From Sulfuricurvum sp. (GTDB taxonomy: Bacteria; Campylobacterota; Campylobacteria; Campylobacterales; Sulfurimonadaceae), in assembly GCA_014764075.1 (NCBI GenBank), contig JACXUE010000018.1, positions 1 through 13,361 on the forward strand: a stretch of 13,361 nt of DNA, written 5' to 3'. Under the pieces are notes generated by a model. The model did not search any database and was not told the origin of the DNA. It worked only from the letters and a program-made list of their open reading frames with translations. Both the position numbers and the translations under genes were made by a program. Of this stretch, positions 7,176 through 13,361 are shown piece by piece. Position 1 is the stretch's first letter; each line of letters begins with the position of its first letter.

Positions 7176-7909
7176 TGCGTTATTTGTTCTCGCTATTTCT
7201 CCTTTTGTCGCCGTTGTTATGGGGAGCCGACCCCCAAGTTCCTGTCATGAACTTCAACCTCACCGCTCCCGAAACACCTGAAGAGGTGGTGAGTTCTCTA
7301 AACGTCCTCCTCGTTCTCACCGTTTTGTTTTTGGCGCCGAGTTTGGTGCTGGTGATGACGACGTTTACCCGTTTTGTCATCGTGTTCGGTTTTTTGCGTC
7401 AGGCGTTGGGGACACAGCAGGTTCCTCCTACTCAGTTATTGGTGATGTTGGCTCTTATTTTGACGGTGTTTGTGATGGAACCTGTGGCGACCAAAGCGTA
7501 CGATGAGGGGATCAAACCCTATAGCGAAGAGAAAATTACCTATGATGAAGCGTTTGAAAAGACGACTGAACCGTTTAAAAACTTCATGGTGCGCAATACA
7601 CGTGAGAAAGATTTGGCGCTATTCTTGCGCATTCGCCACATGGAAAATCCCCAATCGATCAAAGAGGTACCTCTCACCATTGTGATCCCCGCATTTGTCA
7701 TCAGTGAGTTGAAAACGGCATTTGAGATCGGCTTTTTGCTCTTTTTGCCGTTTTTGGTCATCGATATGGTCGTTGCTTCAATTTTGATGTCGATGGGGAT
7801 GATGATGCTTCCTCCGGTTATGATCTCGATGCCGTTCAAGATATTGGTCTTTGTTATGGTTGATGGGTGGAATCTCCTCATAGGCAACCTCATTGCCAGT
7901 GTCAAATAG
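7175..7909 (+). CDS. fliP: Flagellar export-gate protein FliP
   Basis: Core subunit of the flagellar type III export gate; FliP and FliR form the pore through which rod, hook and filament proteins leave the cell. The first 18 residues (MRYLFSLFLLLSPLLWGA) look like a cleavable signal peptide, as is usual for FliP. Hydrophobic helices follow at about 42-70, 86-104, 183-206 and 214-241, with a periplasmic domain between the second pair. The family blocks TTFTRFVIVFGFLRQALGT (62-80) and PAFVISELKTAFEIGFLLFLP (172-192) are intact, as is SMGMMMLPPV (206-215). Its 244 residues match the usual 240-250. Translation is coupled to motB by a TAATG junction. From memory, C. jejuni also has fliP beside glmU, so this join between motility and envelope genes is ancestral in the group. 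Confidence 0.97.
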   Translation: MRYLFSLFLLLSPLLWGADPQVPVMNFNLTAPETPEEVVSSLNVLLVLTVLFLAPSLVLVMTTFTRFVIVFGFLRQALGTQQVPPTQLLVMLALILTVFVMEPVATKAYDEGIKPYSEEKITYDEAFEKTTEPFKNFMVRNTREKDLALFLRIRHMENPQSIKEVPLTIVIPAFVISELKTAFEIGFLLFLPFLVIDMVVASILMSMGMMMLPPVMISMPFKILVFVMVDGWNLLIGNLIASVK

Positions 7910-7926
7910 AGAAAAAGGTTTAATTC

Positions 7927-9036
7927 GTGCAGTGTGAGTATTTTGGTCTTTGCGGTAGCTGTCGCGATTATGCAGAGGGATATAAGGCTCAACTAGAACG
8001 TAAGGTCTCCGCAGTCAAAGATATGTTCAAACCTTTCTATAACAGAGACCTCTTTATCGCTCAATCGCCGGAAGAACACTACCGTTCCCGTGCCGAGTTT
8101 AAAATCTATCATAACAATGGCGGGATGTCGTATGCGATGAGCCGACTCGATCGTCAGGGGGCGGTCCAAATTGAGCGGTGCAGTATCGTCTCTCCTCATA
8201 TCGTAAACGTTATGGAGAAACTCCTTCCTCAAATCACCGATTTAGGGATCGCCCATAAGCTATTCGGTGTTGATTTTTTGACCTCGCGCGATGGTGAGAT
8301 GACCATCAGTATGCTTTATCACAGAGCGCTCGATGAGGAGTGGAGAGCCAAAGCGCTTGAACTCGAAAAACGGCTCGGTGTGTATGTGATTGGGCGGAGC
8401 CGTAAACAAAAAGTGATTTTAAGCCAAGATTATGTTACCGAAACGCTTTGTATTGGCGGACGCGACTATCGCTATGTCCATATCGAAAACAGTTTTACCC
8501 AGCCCAATCCCAAAGTGAACGAGCAGATGATCGGATGGTCGCTTGAGCAGCTAGAAGGGATTGGCGGTGATTTGCTGGAACTGTACTGCGGTGCCGGAAA
8601 TTTCACAATCCCCTTTGCCTCCAAGTTCGATCGGGTATTGGCGACCGAAATCTCCAAAGCCTCTATCTATGCCGCCAAACAGAATATGGCTCTCAACGGT
8701 GTGGAGAATATCGAGTTTGTCCGTCTATCCGCCGAAGAATTTACTCAAGCGCTCGATGGGGTTCGTGCATTTCGTCGTCTTGAGGGGTTAAAAATGTCCC
8801 AATATCACCTCAAGACCCTCTTTGTTGACCCTCCGCGTGCGGGGTTGGGAGAGGAGCCGTGTGCGTTTGCCTCGCGGTTCGATCATCTCCTCTACATCTC
8901 CTGTAATCCTAAAACATTGTTGAGGGATTTAGAGATGCTCTCTCAAACGCACACTGTTGATGCGATGGCGGCATTTGATCAATTTCCCTATACCCATCAT
9001 TTGGAGATGGGTGTGAAGCTAACCAAAAAGGGTTGA
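7927..9036 (+). CDS. trmA: tRNA (uracil-5-)-methyltransferase TrmA with an RlmD-like Fe-S cysteine set
   Basis: Uses S-adenosylmethionine to methylate U54 in the T-loop of tRNA. The body follows E. coli TrmA: ENSFTQPN (187-194) with Gln192, the SAM loop LLELYCGAGNFTIPFA (216-231), EFTQALDGVRAFRRLEG (271-287), VDPPRAGL (300-307), the catalytic Cys326 in YISCNP and the general base Glu360 in FPYTHHLEMGV. The N-terminus is not E. coli-like. Cys3, Cys9 and Cys12 (CEYFGLCGSC) with Cys85 (IERCSIVSP) reproduce the C-x5-C-x2-C and distant Cys that hold a [4Fe-4S] cluster in the rRNA enzyme RlmD. The start is GTG at 7927 with AAAAAGG eight bases upstream; it retains Cys3. It lies 17 bases after fliP and probably shares its transcript. 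The substrate is inferred from the body; the cluster is inferred from cysteine spacing. Confidence 0.93.
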   Translation: MQCEYFGLCGSCRDYAEGYKAQLERKVSAVKDMFKPFYNRDLFIAQSPEEHYRSRAEFKIYHNNGGMSYAMSRLDRQGAVQIERCSIVSPHIVNVMEKLLPQITDLGIAHKLFGVDFLTSRDGEMTISMLYHRALDEEWRAKALELEKRLGVYVIGRSRKQKVILSQDYVTETLCIGGRDYRYVHIENSFTQPNPKVNEQMIGWSLEQLEGIGGDLLELYCGAGNFTIPFASKFDRVLATEISKASIYAAKQNMALNGVENIEFVRLSAEEFTQALDGVRAFRRLEGLKMSQYHLKTLFVDPPRAGLGEEPCAFASRFDHLLYISCNPKTLLRDLEMLSQTHTVDAMAAFDQFPYTHHLEMGVKLTKKG

Positions 9037-9081
9037 CGCACTAGAACGCGAAGTGATTTAAAAAAAGGGGATCAAACGTTT
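9037..9081. other. Short convergent gap between trmA and the rhodanese gene
   Basis: Forty-five bases separate two genes that end toward each other. An A-run, GGGG and an AAACGTTT dyad (9075-9082) are present, but there is no GC-rich stem followed by a T-run. I see no convincing terminator for either gene. Confidence 0.4.
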
Positions 9082-9594
9082 TTAATACCCATCATAGGGG
9101 AGTTTTGCCTCTTTCCATCCGAACATAAATCCGTTATCGAGGTTGTAGGCTTTGATCCCCTCTTTGGCGAGGATATTCGCCGCCGCTTTGGAGCGCGGTC
9201 CGCTACGACATACGAGAATAACGGCATCGGTATTGCGTAGTTTCATCGCTTTCATAACATCATTGACGAAGTTTTTGTTGAATACTTCTTTGGCATCGTA
9301 GAGTTTTTGAACCTCGATGTGCCCTTTGGGTTTGTCAGTTTTGAGCTCAAATTCGGCACTTTTGACCCGCTCTTCTACCGATTTGGGGATATAGGTCCAC
9401 TCGAATGCGGGGATATTGATAAACCCTTCACCATGTCCGGTGTAGATGAACTCGAGAGTTGTGCGTACATCCACGATAATCGCTTCCCCTTTTTTTTGCA
9501 TCTCGTGAGCCTCAGCAGGTGTGAGATCTCCCTCATAGATGTCATCACCATGAAGTGCCAGACATGTGAGGAGAATGAATAGTAATTTATTCAT
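9082..9594 (-). CDS. Periplasmic single-domain rhodanese (sulfurtransferase-like)
   Basis: A 170-residue exported protein with one rhodanese fold; such proteins carry sulfane sulfur on a cysteine or act as redox or phosphatase-like modules. Residues 1-16 (MNKLLFILLTCLALHG) form a signal peptide with likely cleavage before DDIYEGD. LLTC is a poor lipobox, so I favour a soluble periplasmic protein. The rhodanese N-terminal block is IIVDVRTTLEF (39-49), and the active-site loop is CRSGPRS with Cys129. The middle region (63-115) is somewhat long for a single domain. The frame is open upstream to 9765, but ATG 9594 is chosen because it has AAAGGA eight bases upstream and gives a clean signal peptide. 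It is divergent from the signalling cassette. A role in periplasmic sulfur or thiosulfate handling would suit a sulfur oxidiser, but the sequence does not show the substrate. Confidence 0.88.
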   Translation of the reverse strand: MNKLLFILLTCLALHGDDIYEGDLTPAEAHEMQKKGEAIIVDVRTTLEFIYTGHGEGFINIPAFEWTYIPKSVEERVKSAEFELKTDKPKGHIEVQKLYDAKEVFNKNFVNDVMKAMKLRNTDAVILVCRSGPRSKAAANILAKEGIKAYNLDNGFMFGWKEAKLPYDGY

Positions 9595-9696
9595 TTTTAT
9601 AATCCTTTGAAAATTGTGTGCATGATTGTATCCTAAGAACTTTACACAAAGATGAAAAGAATATGGTGTATGGTTATAAAAAAAGAACGGTACGTT
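9595..9696. promoter_or_regulatory. Divergent promoter region between the rhodanese gene and the signalling cassette
   Basis: About 100 AT-rich bases. On the minus strand TACAAT (9630-9625) is a fair -10 box for the rhodanese gene with a leader of about 24 bases; its ribosome site is AAAGGA (9608-9603). On the plus strand TATAAA (9675-9680) could be a -10 box for the kinase if translation starts at 9697, leaving a very short leader. No convincing -35 box pairs with either. Assignments are inference. Confidence 0.3.
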
Positions 9697-11592
9697 ATGG
9701 GTAAAAATATAAAAATTGTTTATGTCAGTGATTGGACGATCGGCGAACACTCTCTTAGTAATCAAGACCCATTTTTAAAAGTTTTGGAAACATTTGATGC
9801 CGAAGTCGTCGTTCGTTCCGCTTTCCCCCAAACGTTTGGCGAGATTGATTTACTGATTCTCCATCCGATGCAGATGAACGGAGAGGTTTTTGAAATCATA
9901 AGCCGTAGTAAAAAAGCAAATCCGACGATCAAAACGGTGGTCATCTCCAGTGCACACGGAAGCGATCTCTTTTTACAAGCGATCGATGTCGGTGTAGATA
10001 AGTATCTCCTCAAACCTCTCCTCCCCAGTGCGGTACAAAAAGTTGTTGAACGGCTCATTGCCCAATCGTTGGAAGCGAAACAAGCAAAACGGGCGTACAA
10101 ACAGATTGAGCTGATGTTCGGCTCGATCTCAAAAACGGCTTTATTGATTCGGATTCGGCAAAACGGGATGATCTCGGAAGTCAATTCGCTTCTGACAACG
10201 TTGATAGGGTTGGAAGCCGAAGAGATGGTGGGTAAATATTGGCTCCGATTTGTCGATAAGCGATTTTGGATCTATCTTCGTACATTGGTACGATCGAAAC
10301 TGGAATCGGGTGAAATCTATCGGGGGATTATCGAAATTATCGGCAAAGACAATCGGACGATTACCGTCGATTCGACGATCTATGCGGTGTTGGATAACCG
10401 CAACGATATCGAAGAGATCGTTTTTATCGCCCATGACGTGAGTGAAATGAAGCGGGCGATTTTGGAGAGTATGAAACAGTTGATCAATTGTGATACCTCT
10501 TTGGCGGTTTTGTTTGATCACCGATATGAAGCGATTATGGCGAATCGGAAGTTTTTGGAGGTGAACGGATATCATAATTTCGATGATTTGACCCGATGTT
10601 GTGCCCTGCGGTCATGGATGATTGAGACCCATCAGGGGTTATTGCCGATTATGCGTAACAAATGCTCCCAAAAAGAGGGGCTTGAATTTATCATAAAAGA
10701 GTTGAAAAAAGGGCATATCAACGGACGGATTATTTTGAGAGATACGGCAGGGGTCAAAACCTACTATACCGTTCATATGAGCTCGATGACTAACCCGTTG
10801 ATTCAAAACGAGGAGTATCATGTCCTCTATTTTGTCGATGTGAGTGATATGGAGAGGCTCAAAGAGGAGAAAATCAGTGATGCGAAACTCATCAGCGTCG
10901 GGAGGCTAGCCGCTGCGATTACCCACGAGATTAATACGCCGATCACCTATATCAAAGGGAATTTGGAACTTTTAAAATGGGATTGCGAAGATAAAGTCAA
11001 AGATGCCGATGTCTTGTTTAAACCGATATATGAGGGGATAGAGAGGATCGAGTCGATTGTGGGATCGATGTATGAATTTGCCGGTACGGGAAAAGAGGAG
11101 ATGAGAAAGTGTAATGTCCATATGACCCTCATTTATGCTTTGCGGATCATCCTTAACCGTGCCAAACATATTGTCCCGATCCGAGTCAACGGTGAGCTTT
11201 TTTCTCTAACGAGTGAATACGATCCGAACGGGTGCATGACAATGGGGATATCGACGCGGCTGGAGCAGGTATGGATCATTATCATCAATAATGCGCTTGA
11301 TGAGTTTGAAAAAGGGGAAATTCCATACGAAAATCGAATAATCGACATAACTTTGTTATGCAATGAGGACGAGATTAGTGTAAAATTAGCTGACAATGCC
11401 GGAGGAATTCCTGAAAATGTATTGGAGGGGATTTTTGATTTTTCGATTGCCGGAGAGAAAAAAAAGAGCATGGGGATCGGTTTGAACGTCGCCAAAGCGA
11501 TTATCGACAAACATGGCGGAACGATACGGGCTCGAAATGTCGATGAGGGTGCTGTATTTGAGATCGGACTTAAAAACTATAAAGGAGAATAG
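9697..11592 (+). CDS. Soluble hybrid-like sensor histidine kinase: pseudo-receiver, two PAS-like domains, HisKA, HATPase
   Basis: A cytoplasmic sensor kinase of 631 residues with no membrane helix. Residues 5-122 have a receiver fold, but the phospho-acceptor position in LLILHPMQMNG is His56, not Asp, and the acidic pair after strand 1 is missing; only Ser84/Ser85 and Lys106 (LLKPL) persist. Two PAS-like regions follow at about 138-255 and 263-385. The HisKA helix has the phosphorylated His410 in AAITHEINTPITYIKG. The ATPase domain has Asn531/Asn532 (IIIINNALDE), Asp566 (LADNAGGIP) and SMGIGLNVAKAI (591-602). The frame is open to ATGs at 9652 and 9670, but 9697 is preferred: it begins directly at the first receiver strand, and the upstream ATGs lack a ribosome site and lie in the divergent promoter. 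The start remains uncertain. The gene abuts the chemoreceptor gene, so the two should act together. Ligand unknown. Confidence 0.9.
   Translation: MGKNIKIVYVSDWTIGEHSLSNQDPFLKVLETFDAEVVVRSAFPQTFGEIDLLILHPMQMNGEVFEIISRSKKANPTIKTVVISSAHGSDLFLQAIDVGVDKYLLKPLLPSAVQKVVERLIAQSLEAKQAKRAYKQIELMFGSISKTALLIRIRQNGMISEVNSLLTTLIGLEAEEMVGKYWLRFVDKRFWIYLRTLVRSKLESGEIYRGIIEIIGKDNRTITVDSTIYAVLDNRNDIEEIVFIAHDVSEMKRAILESMKQLINCDTSLAVLFDHRYEAIMANRKFLEVNGYHNFDDLTRCCALRSWMIETHQGLLPIMRNKCSQKEGLEFIIKELKKGHINGRIILRDTAGVKTYYTVHMSSMTNPLIQNEEYHVLYFVDVSDMERLKEEKISDAKLISVGRLAAAITHEINTPITYIKGNLELLKWDCEDKVKDADVLFKPIYEGIERIESIVGSMYEFAGTGKEEMRKCNVHMTLIYALRIILNRAKHIVPIRVNGELFSLTSEYDPNGCMTMGISTRLEQVWIIIINNALDEFEKGEIPYENRIIDITLLCNEDEISVKLADNAGGIPENVLEGIFDFSIAGEKKKSMGIGLNVAKAIIDKHGGTIRARNVDEGAVFEIGLKNYKGE
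11581..11587 (+). promoter_or_regulatory. Ribosome binding site of the chemoreceptor gene, inside the kinase C-terminal codons
   Basis: AAAGGAG lies five bases before ATG 11593 and is read as the final Lys-Gly-Glu codons of the kinase. The kinase TAG directly precedes the ATG, which points to coupled translation. Confidence 0.75.
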
Positions 11593-12915
11593 ATGTTTTT
11601 TGGCAATGAAGCAAGAAAATATAAAGAAGAAGCTGATCTGTTACGGTTAGAGCGGGACATAATCGCCGGCGAATTGGCACTCTACAAAGAGATAGCCACT
11701 TTGAGCGACAAAGAGGCGGTCGTAGTGTTGGATAAAAACGACGAACCGATCTTTTTTAATGCAAAAGCGAGTGGCATTACCAATAAAGACGCGGTTGTCC
11801 GTGAAATCTCTAAAGGGCTCAAAGAGATCGTTGTAGGTGAGTGTGAAGCATCGGTGATACGTAAAGATCTGAGCAATGGAGCTAAAGGGTTTATCCTCAC
11901 AAAATCGACTGCAGTCGGTTTCGAAGAGGGGGGATTGCTACAGATGCACCAAAAAAGCATTCGCGGTGCGTTGGATGCGACACAGCATGCTTTTGTTGAT
12001 ATCCTTGAAAAGCTCAAAGAGATGGTCGAACAGTCCAATGAAACGGCGCGCGGTTCCGACGAGGGGTTTAAAATAGCCAAGCATGTCGATGATAATATGA
12101 ATACCCTCTCAGAACTGATGGAGGGGACAATTACCACTACCTCTAATCTGGTTTCCCGTTCTCATGAAGTTTCCAGTGTTATCGCACTCATCAAAGATAT
12201 TGCCGATCAGACGAATCTCTTGGCACTGAATGCGGCGATCGAAGCAGCCCGTGCCGGAGAACACGGACGAGGGTTTGCGGTTGTTGCCGATGAGGTACGA
12301 AAGCTTGCTGAGCGTACTCAAAAGGCGACCAAAGAGATTGAGATCGTTATTCAGTCTATGCAACAAGACACCAATGAGATCGAAACGGCAACCGAAGAGC
12401 TCTCAGGGATCGTATCGACAACCAAGCATGAAGTGACAAAAATGTCAGATCGGATGTCTATTTTTCACCGTAACGCCTCTCGAAGCGTCTATGAAATTAT
12501 GGATATAAGTAATTATATTTTCAGTAACTTGGCCAAAATCGATCACGTTATTTATAAAAACAATGTTTATGCCTTCTTGTTTGGGCAAGAGAACGCCTTT
12601 AAGGCGGTTGACCACCACTCGTGCCGTTTGGGCAAATGGTATGACAGCGGTATCGGGAAAGAGCAATTTGGGATGTTGAAATCGTACGGTCGTTTGGAAA
12701 CGCCTCATGCGACGGTACATACTCAAGCCAATGCATTGATTGCCGATTGCGGTGACGGTAAAAAACTCTGTTCGCGTGCCCAAATTGAAGAGCGGATTCG
12801 TAAAATTGAAGAGGCGAGCCAAGAGGTATTTGCCGTTCTCGATATATTGGTAACCGAGAAGAATGAAGCAATGATGGGGAGTGCCCTCAAAAATCTATTT
12901 GGAGAAGAGAAATAA
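11593..12915 (+). CDS. Soluble methyl-accepting chemotaxis protein with C-terminal CZB zinc-binding domain (TlpD-like)
   Basis: A 440-residue cytoplasmic chemoreceptor. It starts with a charged coiled-coil stretch (about 5-37) and a small PAS-like segment (about 38-105), with no membrane helix. The methyl-accepting hairpin runs from about 122 to 308. Its tip IADQTNLLALNAAIEAARAG (203-222) continues into EHGRGFAVVADEVRKLAERT (223-242), the site that binds CheA and CheW. The C-terminal CZB domain has His318 (IDHVIYK), Cys344 (HHSCRLGKWY), His372 and His376 (PHATVHTQA), the His3-Cys zinc set of the family. H. pylori TlpD, with the same layout, responds to oxidants such as HOCl through its zinc-bound Cys. 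Here the gene sits directly after a soluble histidine kinase and shares a TAATG junction with a receiver gene. It may therefore report to a dedicated relay, to the main chemotaxis array, or to both; this is inference. Confidence 0.93.
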   Translation: MFFGNEARKYKEEADLLRLERDIIAGELALYKEIATLSDKEAVVVLDKNDEPIFFNAKASGITNKDAVVREISKGLKEIVVGECEASVIRKDLSNGAKGFILTKSTAVGFEEGGLLQMHQKSIRGALDATQHAFVDILEKLKEMVEQSNETARGSDEGFKIAKHVDDNMNTLSELMEGTITTTSNLVSRSHEVSSVIALIKDIADQTNLLALNAAIEAARAGEHGRGFAVVADEVRKLAERTQKATKEIEIVIQSMQQDTNEIETATEELSGIVSTTKHEVTKMSDRMSIFHRNASRSVYEIMDISNYIFSNLAKIDHVIYKNNVYAFLFGQENAFKAVDHHSCRLGKWYDSGIGKEQFGMLKSYGRLETPHATVHTQANALIADCGDGKKLCSRAQIEERIRKIEEASQEVFAVLDILVTEKNEAMMGSALKNLFGEEK

Positions 12916-13280
12916 TGCGTATCATGATTGTTGATGATGAAGTTCAAATTGGTACAATGTTGGAAAAAGCATTTACCCGTTCTGGTGATATCAAAGTGAC
13001 CTATTTTGATAATCCACTCAATGCTCTCTCCCGATTTAAAAAAGGGGAATACGATGGGGTTTTGCTTGATATCATGATGCCTCAAAAAGACGGTATCAGT
13101 GTCCTTGAAGCGATCAAAGAGAAAGATCCTGAGTGTGTTGTTGTGATGATGACGGCATACTCAACTCTCGATAAAGTGTTGCAAAGCCATAAGATCGGAG
13201 CAGATCACTATCTCCTCAAACCTTTTGATTCTTTAGCTAACGTGGAGAAAAAAGTACGTGAACTGGTTAAAGCTCGTTAA
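12915..13280 (+). CDS. Stand-alone response regulator receiver domain
   Basis: A 121-residue single receiver domain without an output domain. All catalytic positions are present: Asp7 and Asp8 (IVDDE), phospho-acceptor Asp52 (LLDIMMPQKDG), Thr80 (MMTAYS) and Lys102 (LLKPF), with Tyr99 as the aromatic switch. The surroundings of the active site, MMTAYSTLDKV and HYLLKPF, resemble NtrC-class receivers more than CheY. It is therefore probably not the main motor-binding CheY, though it could still act on the motor, relay phosphate or serve as a phosphate sink. It follows the CZB chemoreceptor by a TAATG junction and is the last gene before a terminator. The upstream kinase, whose own receiver-like domain cannot be phosphorylated in the normal way, is the natural phospho-donor; this pairing is inferred from gene order. 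Confidence 0.92.
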   Translation: MRIMIVDDEVQIGTMLEKAFTRSGDIKVTYFDNPLNALSRFKKGEYDGVLLDIMMPQKDGISVLEAIKEKDPECVVVMMTAYSTLDKVLQSHKIGADHYLLKPFDSLANVEKKVRELVKAR

Positions 13281-13285
13281 AAATC

Positions 13286-13308
13286 AAAAGGGCTTTCGCC
13301 CTTTTTTT
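13286..13308 (+). terminator. Rho-independent terminator of the signalling cassette
   Basis: AAAAGGGC pairs with GCCCTTTT around a TTTC loop, and the T-run continues to seven residues. It starts six bases after the receiver stop codon. Confidence 0.92.
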
Positions 13309-13361
13309 GACTTATGAAATAATACCTTAGTAAAATAGTATGAATACTTGACAATAAGGAA
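13309..13361 (+). promoter_or_regulatory. AT-rich tail with a consensus -35-like hexamer for a gene beyond the window
   Basis: After the terminator the tail holds TTGACA (13348-13353), a perfect -35 hexamer whose -10 partner would lie past the window end. TAAAAT (13331-13336) could alternatively be a -10 box. No gene can be seen, and the call is weak. Confidence 0.25.

Noticed and set aside
7540..7992. Minus-strand open frame over fliP and the trmA start
   Set aside because: Shadow of FliP; its apparent hydrophobicity reflects complementary codons.
7927..9036. RlmD (23S rRNA methyltransferase) instead of TrmA
   Set aside because: Only the four cysteines are RlmD-like; the catalytic body and the C-terminal FPYTHHLE segment follow TrmA, and the N-terminal TRAM domain of RlmD is missing.
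9075..9082. AAACGTTT palindrome after trmA as a terminator or operator
   Set aside because: Too short and lacking a GC stem; expected by chance in AT-rich gaps.
9652..9696. Longer kinase start at 9652 or 9670
   Set aside because: Neither ATG has a ribosome site, and both lie in the divergent promoter region. 9697 starts at the receiver fold, though this is not certain.
9595..9765. N-terminal extension of the rhodanese to an upstream ATG
   Set aside because: It would bury the signal peptide inside the protein and overlap the kinase start; ATG 9594 has a proper ribosome site.
1..13361. CRISPR arrays, tRNA genes, insertion sequences or phage genes
   Set aside because: No regularly spaced repeats, cloverleaf-like segments, transposase motifs or terminal inverted repeats were seen; genes are close to continuous.

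Overview
The window reads as chromosomal DNA from a free-living member of the Campylobacterota (Epsilonproteobacteria), most likely a sulfur-oxidising relative of Sulfuricurvum or Sulfurimonas. Three things suggest this: the gene neighbourhood fliP / glmU / coaBC / uppS / prepilin peptidase / YjgP-YjgQ permease / truA, which I recall being conserved in Campylobacter jejuni; a soluble CZB-type chemoreceptor resembling H. pylori TlpD; and a periplasmic rhodanese. The genus is inference. No tRNA, rRNA, CRISPR array, insertion sequence or prophage was seen, and no gene-free stretch reaches 300 bases.

Left half (1-5420, minus strand): a tightly packed six-gene operon, read right to left as glmU, coaBC, uppS, prepilin peptidase, LptF/LptG-family permease and truA (cut by the window edge). 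Neighbouring genes overlap by 1-8 bases (TAATG, ATGA and similar junctions), so translational coupling is likely. Most products serve the envelope: UDP-GlcNAc supply, the undecaprenyl carrier, LPS export and prepilin processing. CoA synthesis and tRNA pseudouridylation ride along. truA starts at a TTG inside the end of the permease gene.

Middle (5543-9036, plus strand): divergent from glmU across a 122-base intergenic region lies motA-motB-fliP-trmA. The stator pair looks like the sodium-type PomA/PomB rather than the H+-type MotA/MotB I remember from Campylobacter. FliP is a flagellar export-gate protein. TrmA has the catalytic body of the tRNA m5U54 methyltransferase but carries the four-cysteine Fe-S signature of the rRNA enzyme RlmD.

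Right half: a minus-strand gene for a small periplasmic rhodanese (9082-9594) stands back-to-back with a plus-strand three-gene signalling cassette (9697-13280). The cassette encodes a soluble histidine kinase with a degenerate receiver domain and two PAS-like domains, a soluble methyl-accepting protein with a C-terminal zinc-binding CZB domain, and a stand-alone receiver. The cassette ends at a clear intrinsic terminator (13286-13308). None of the three proteins has a membrane segment, so the cassette looks like an internal-state (redox, zinc or oxidant) sensor feeding a phosphorelay and probably taxis. It is the best candidate here for a poorly described system.
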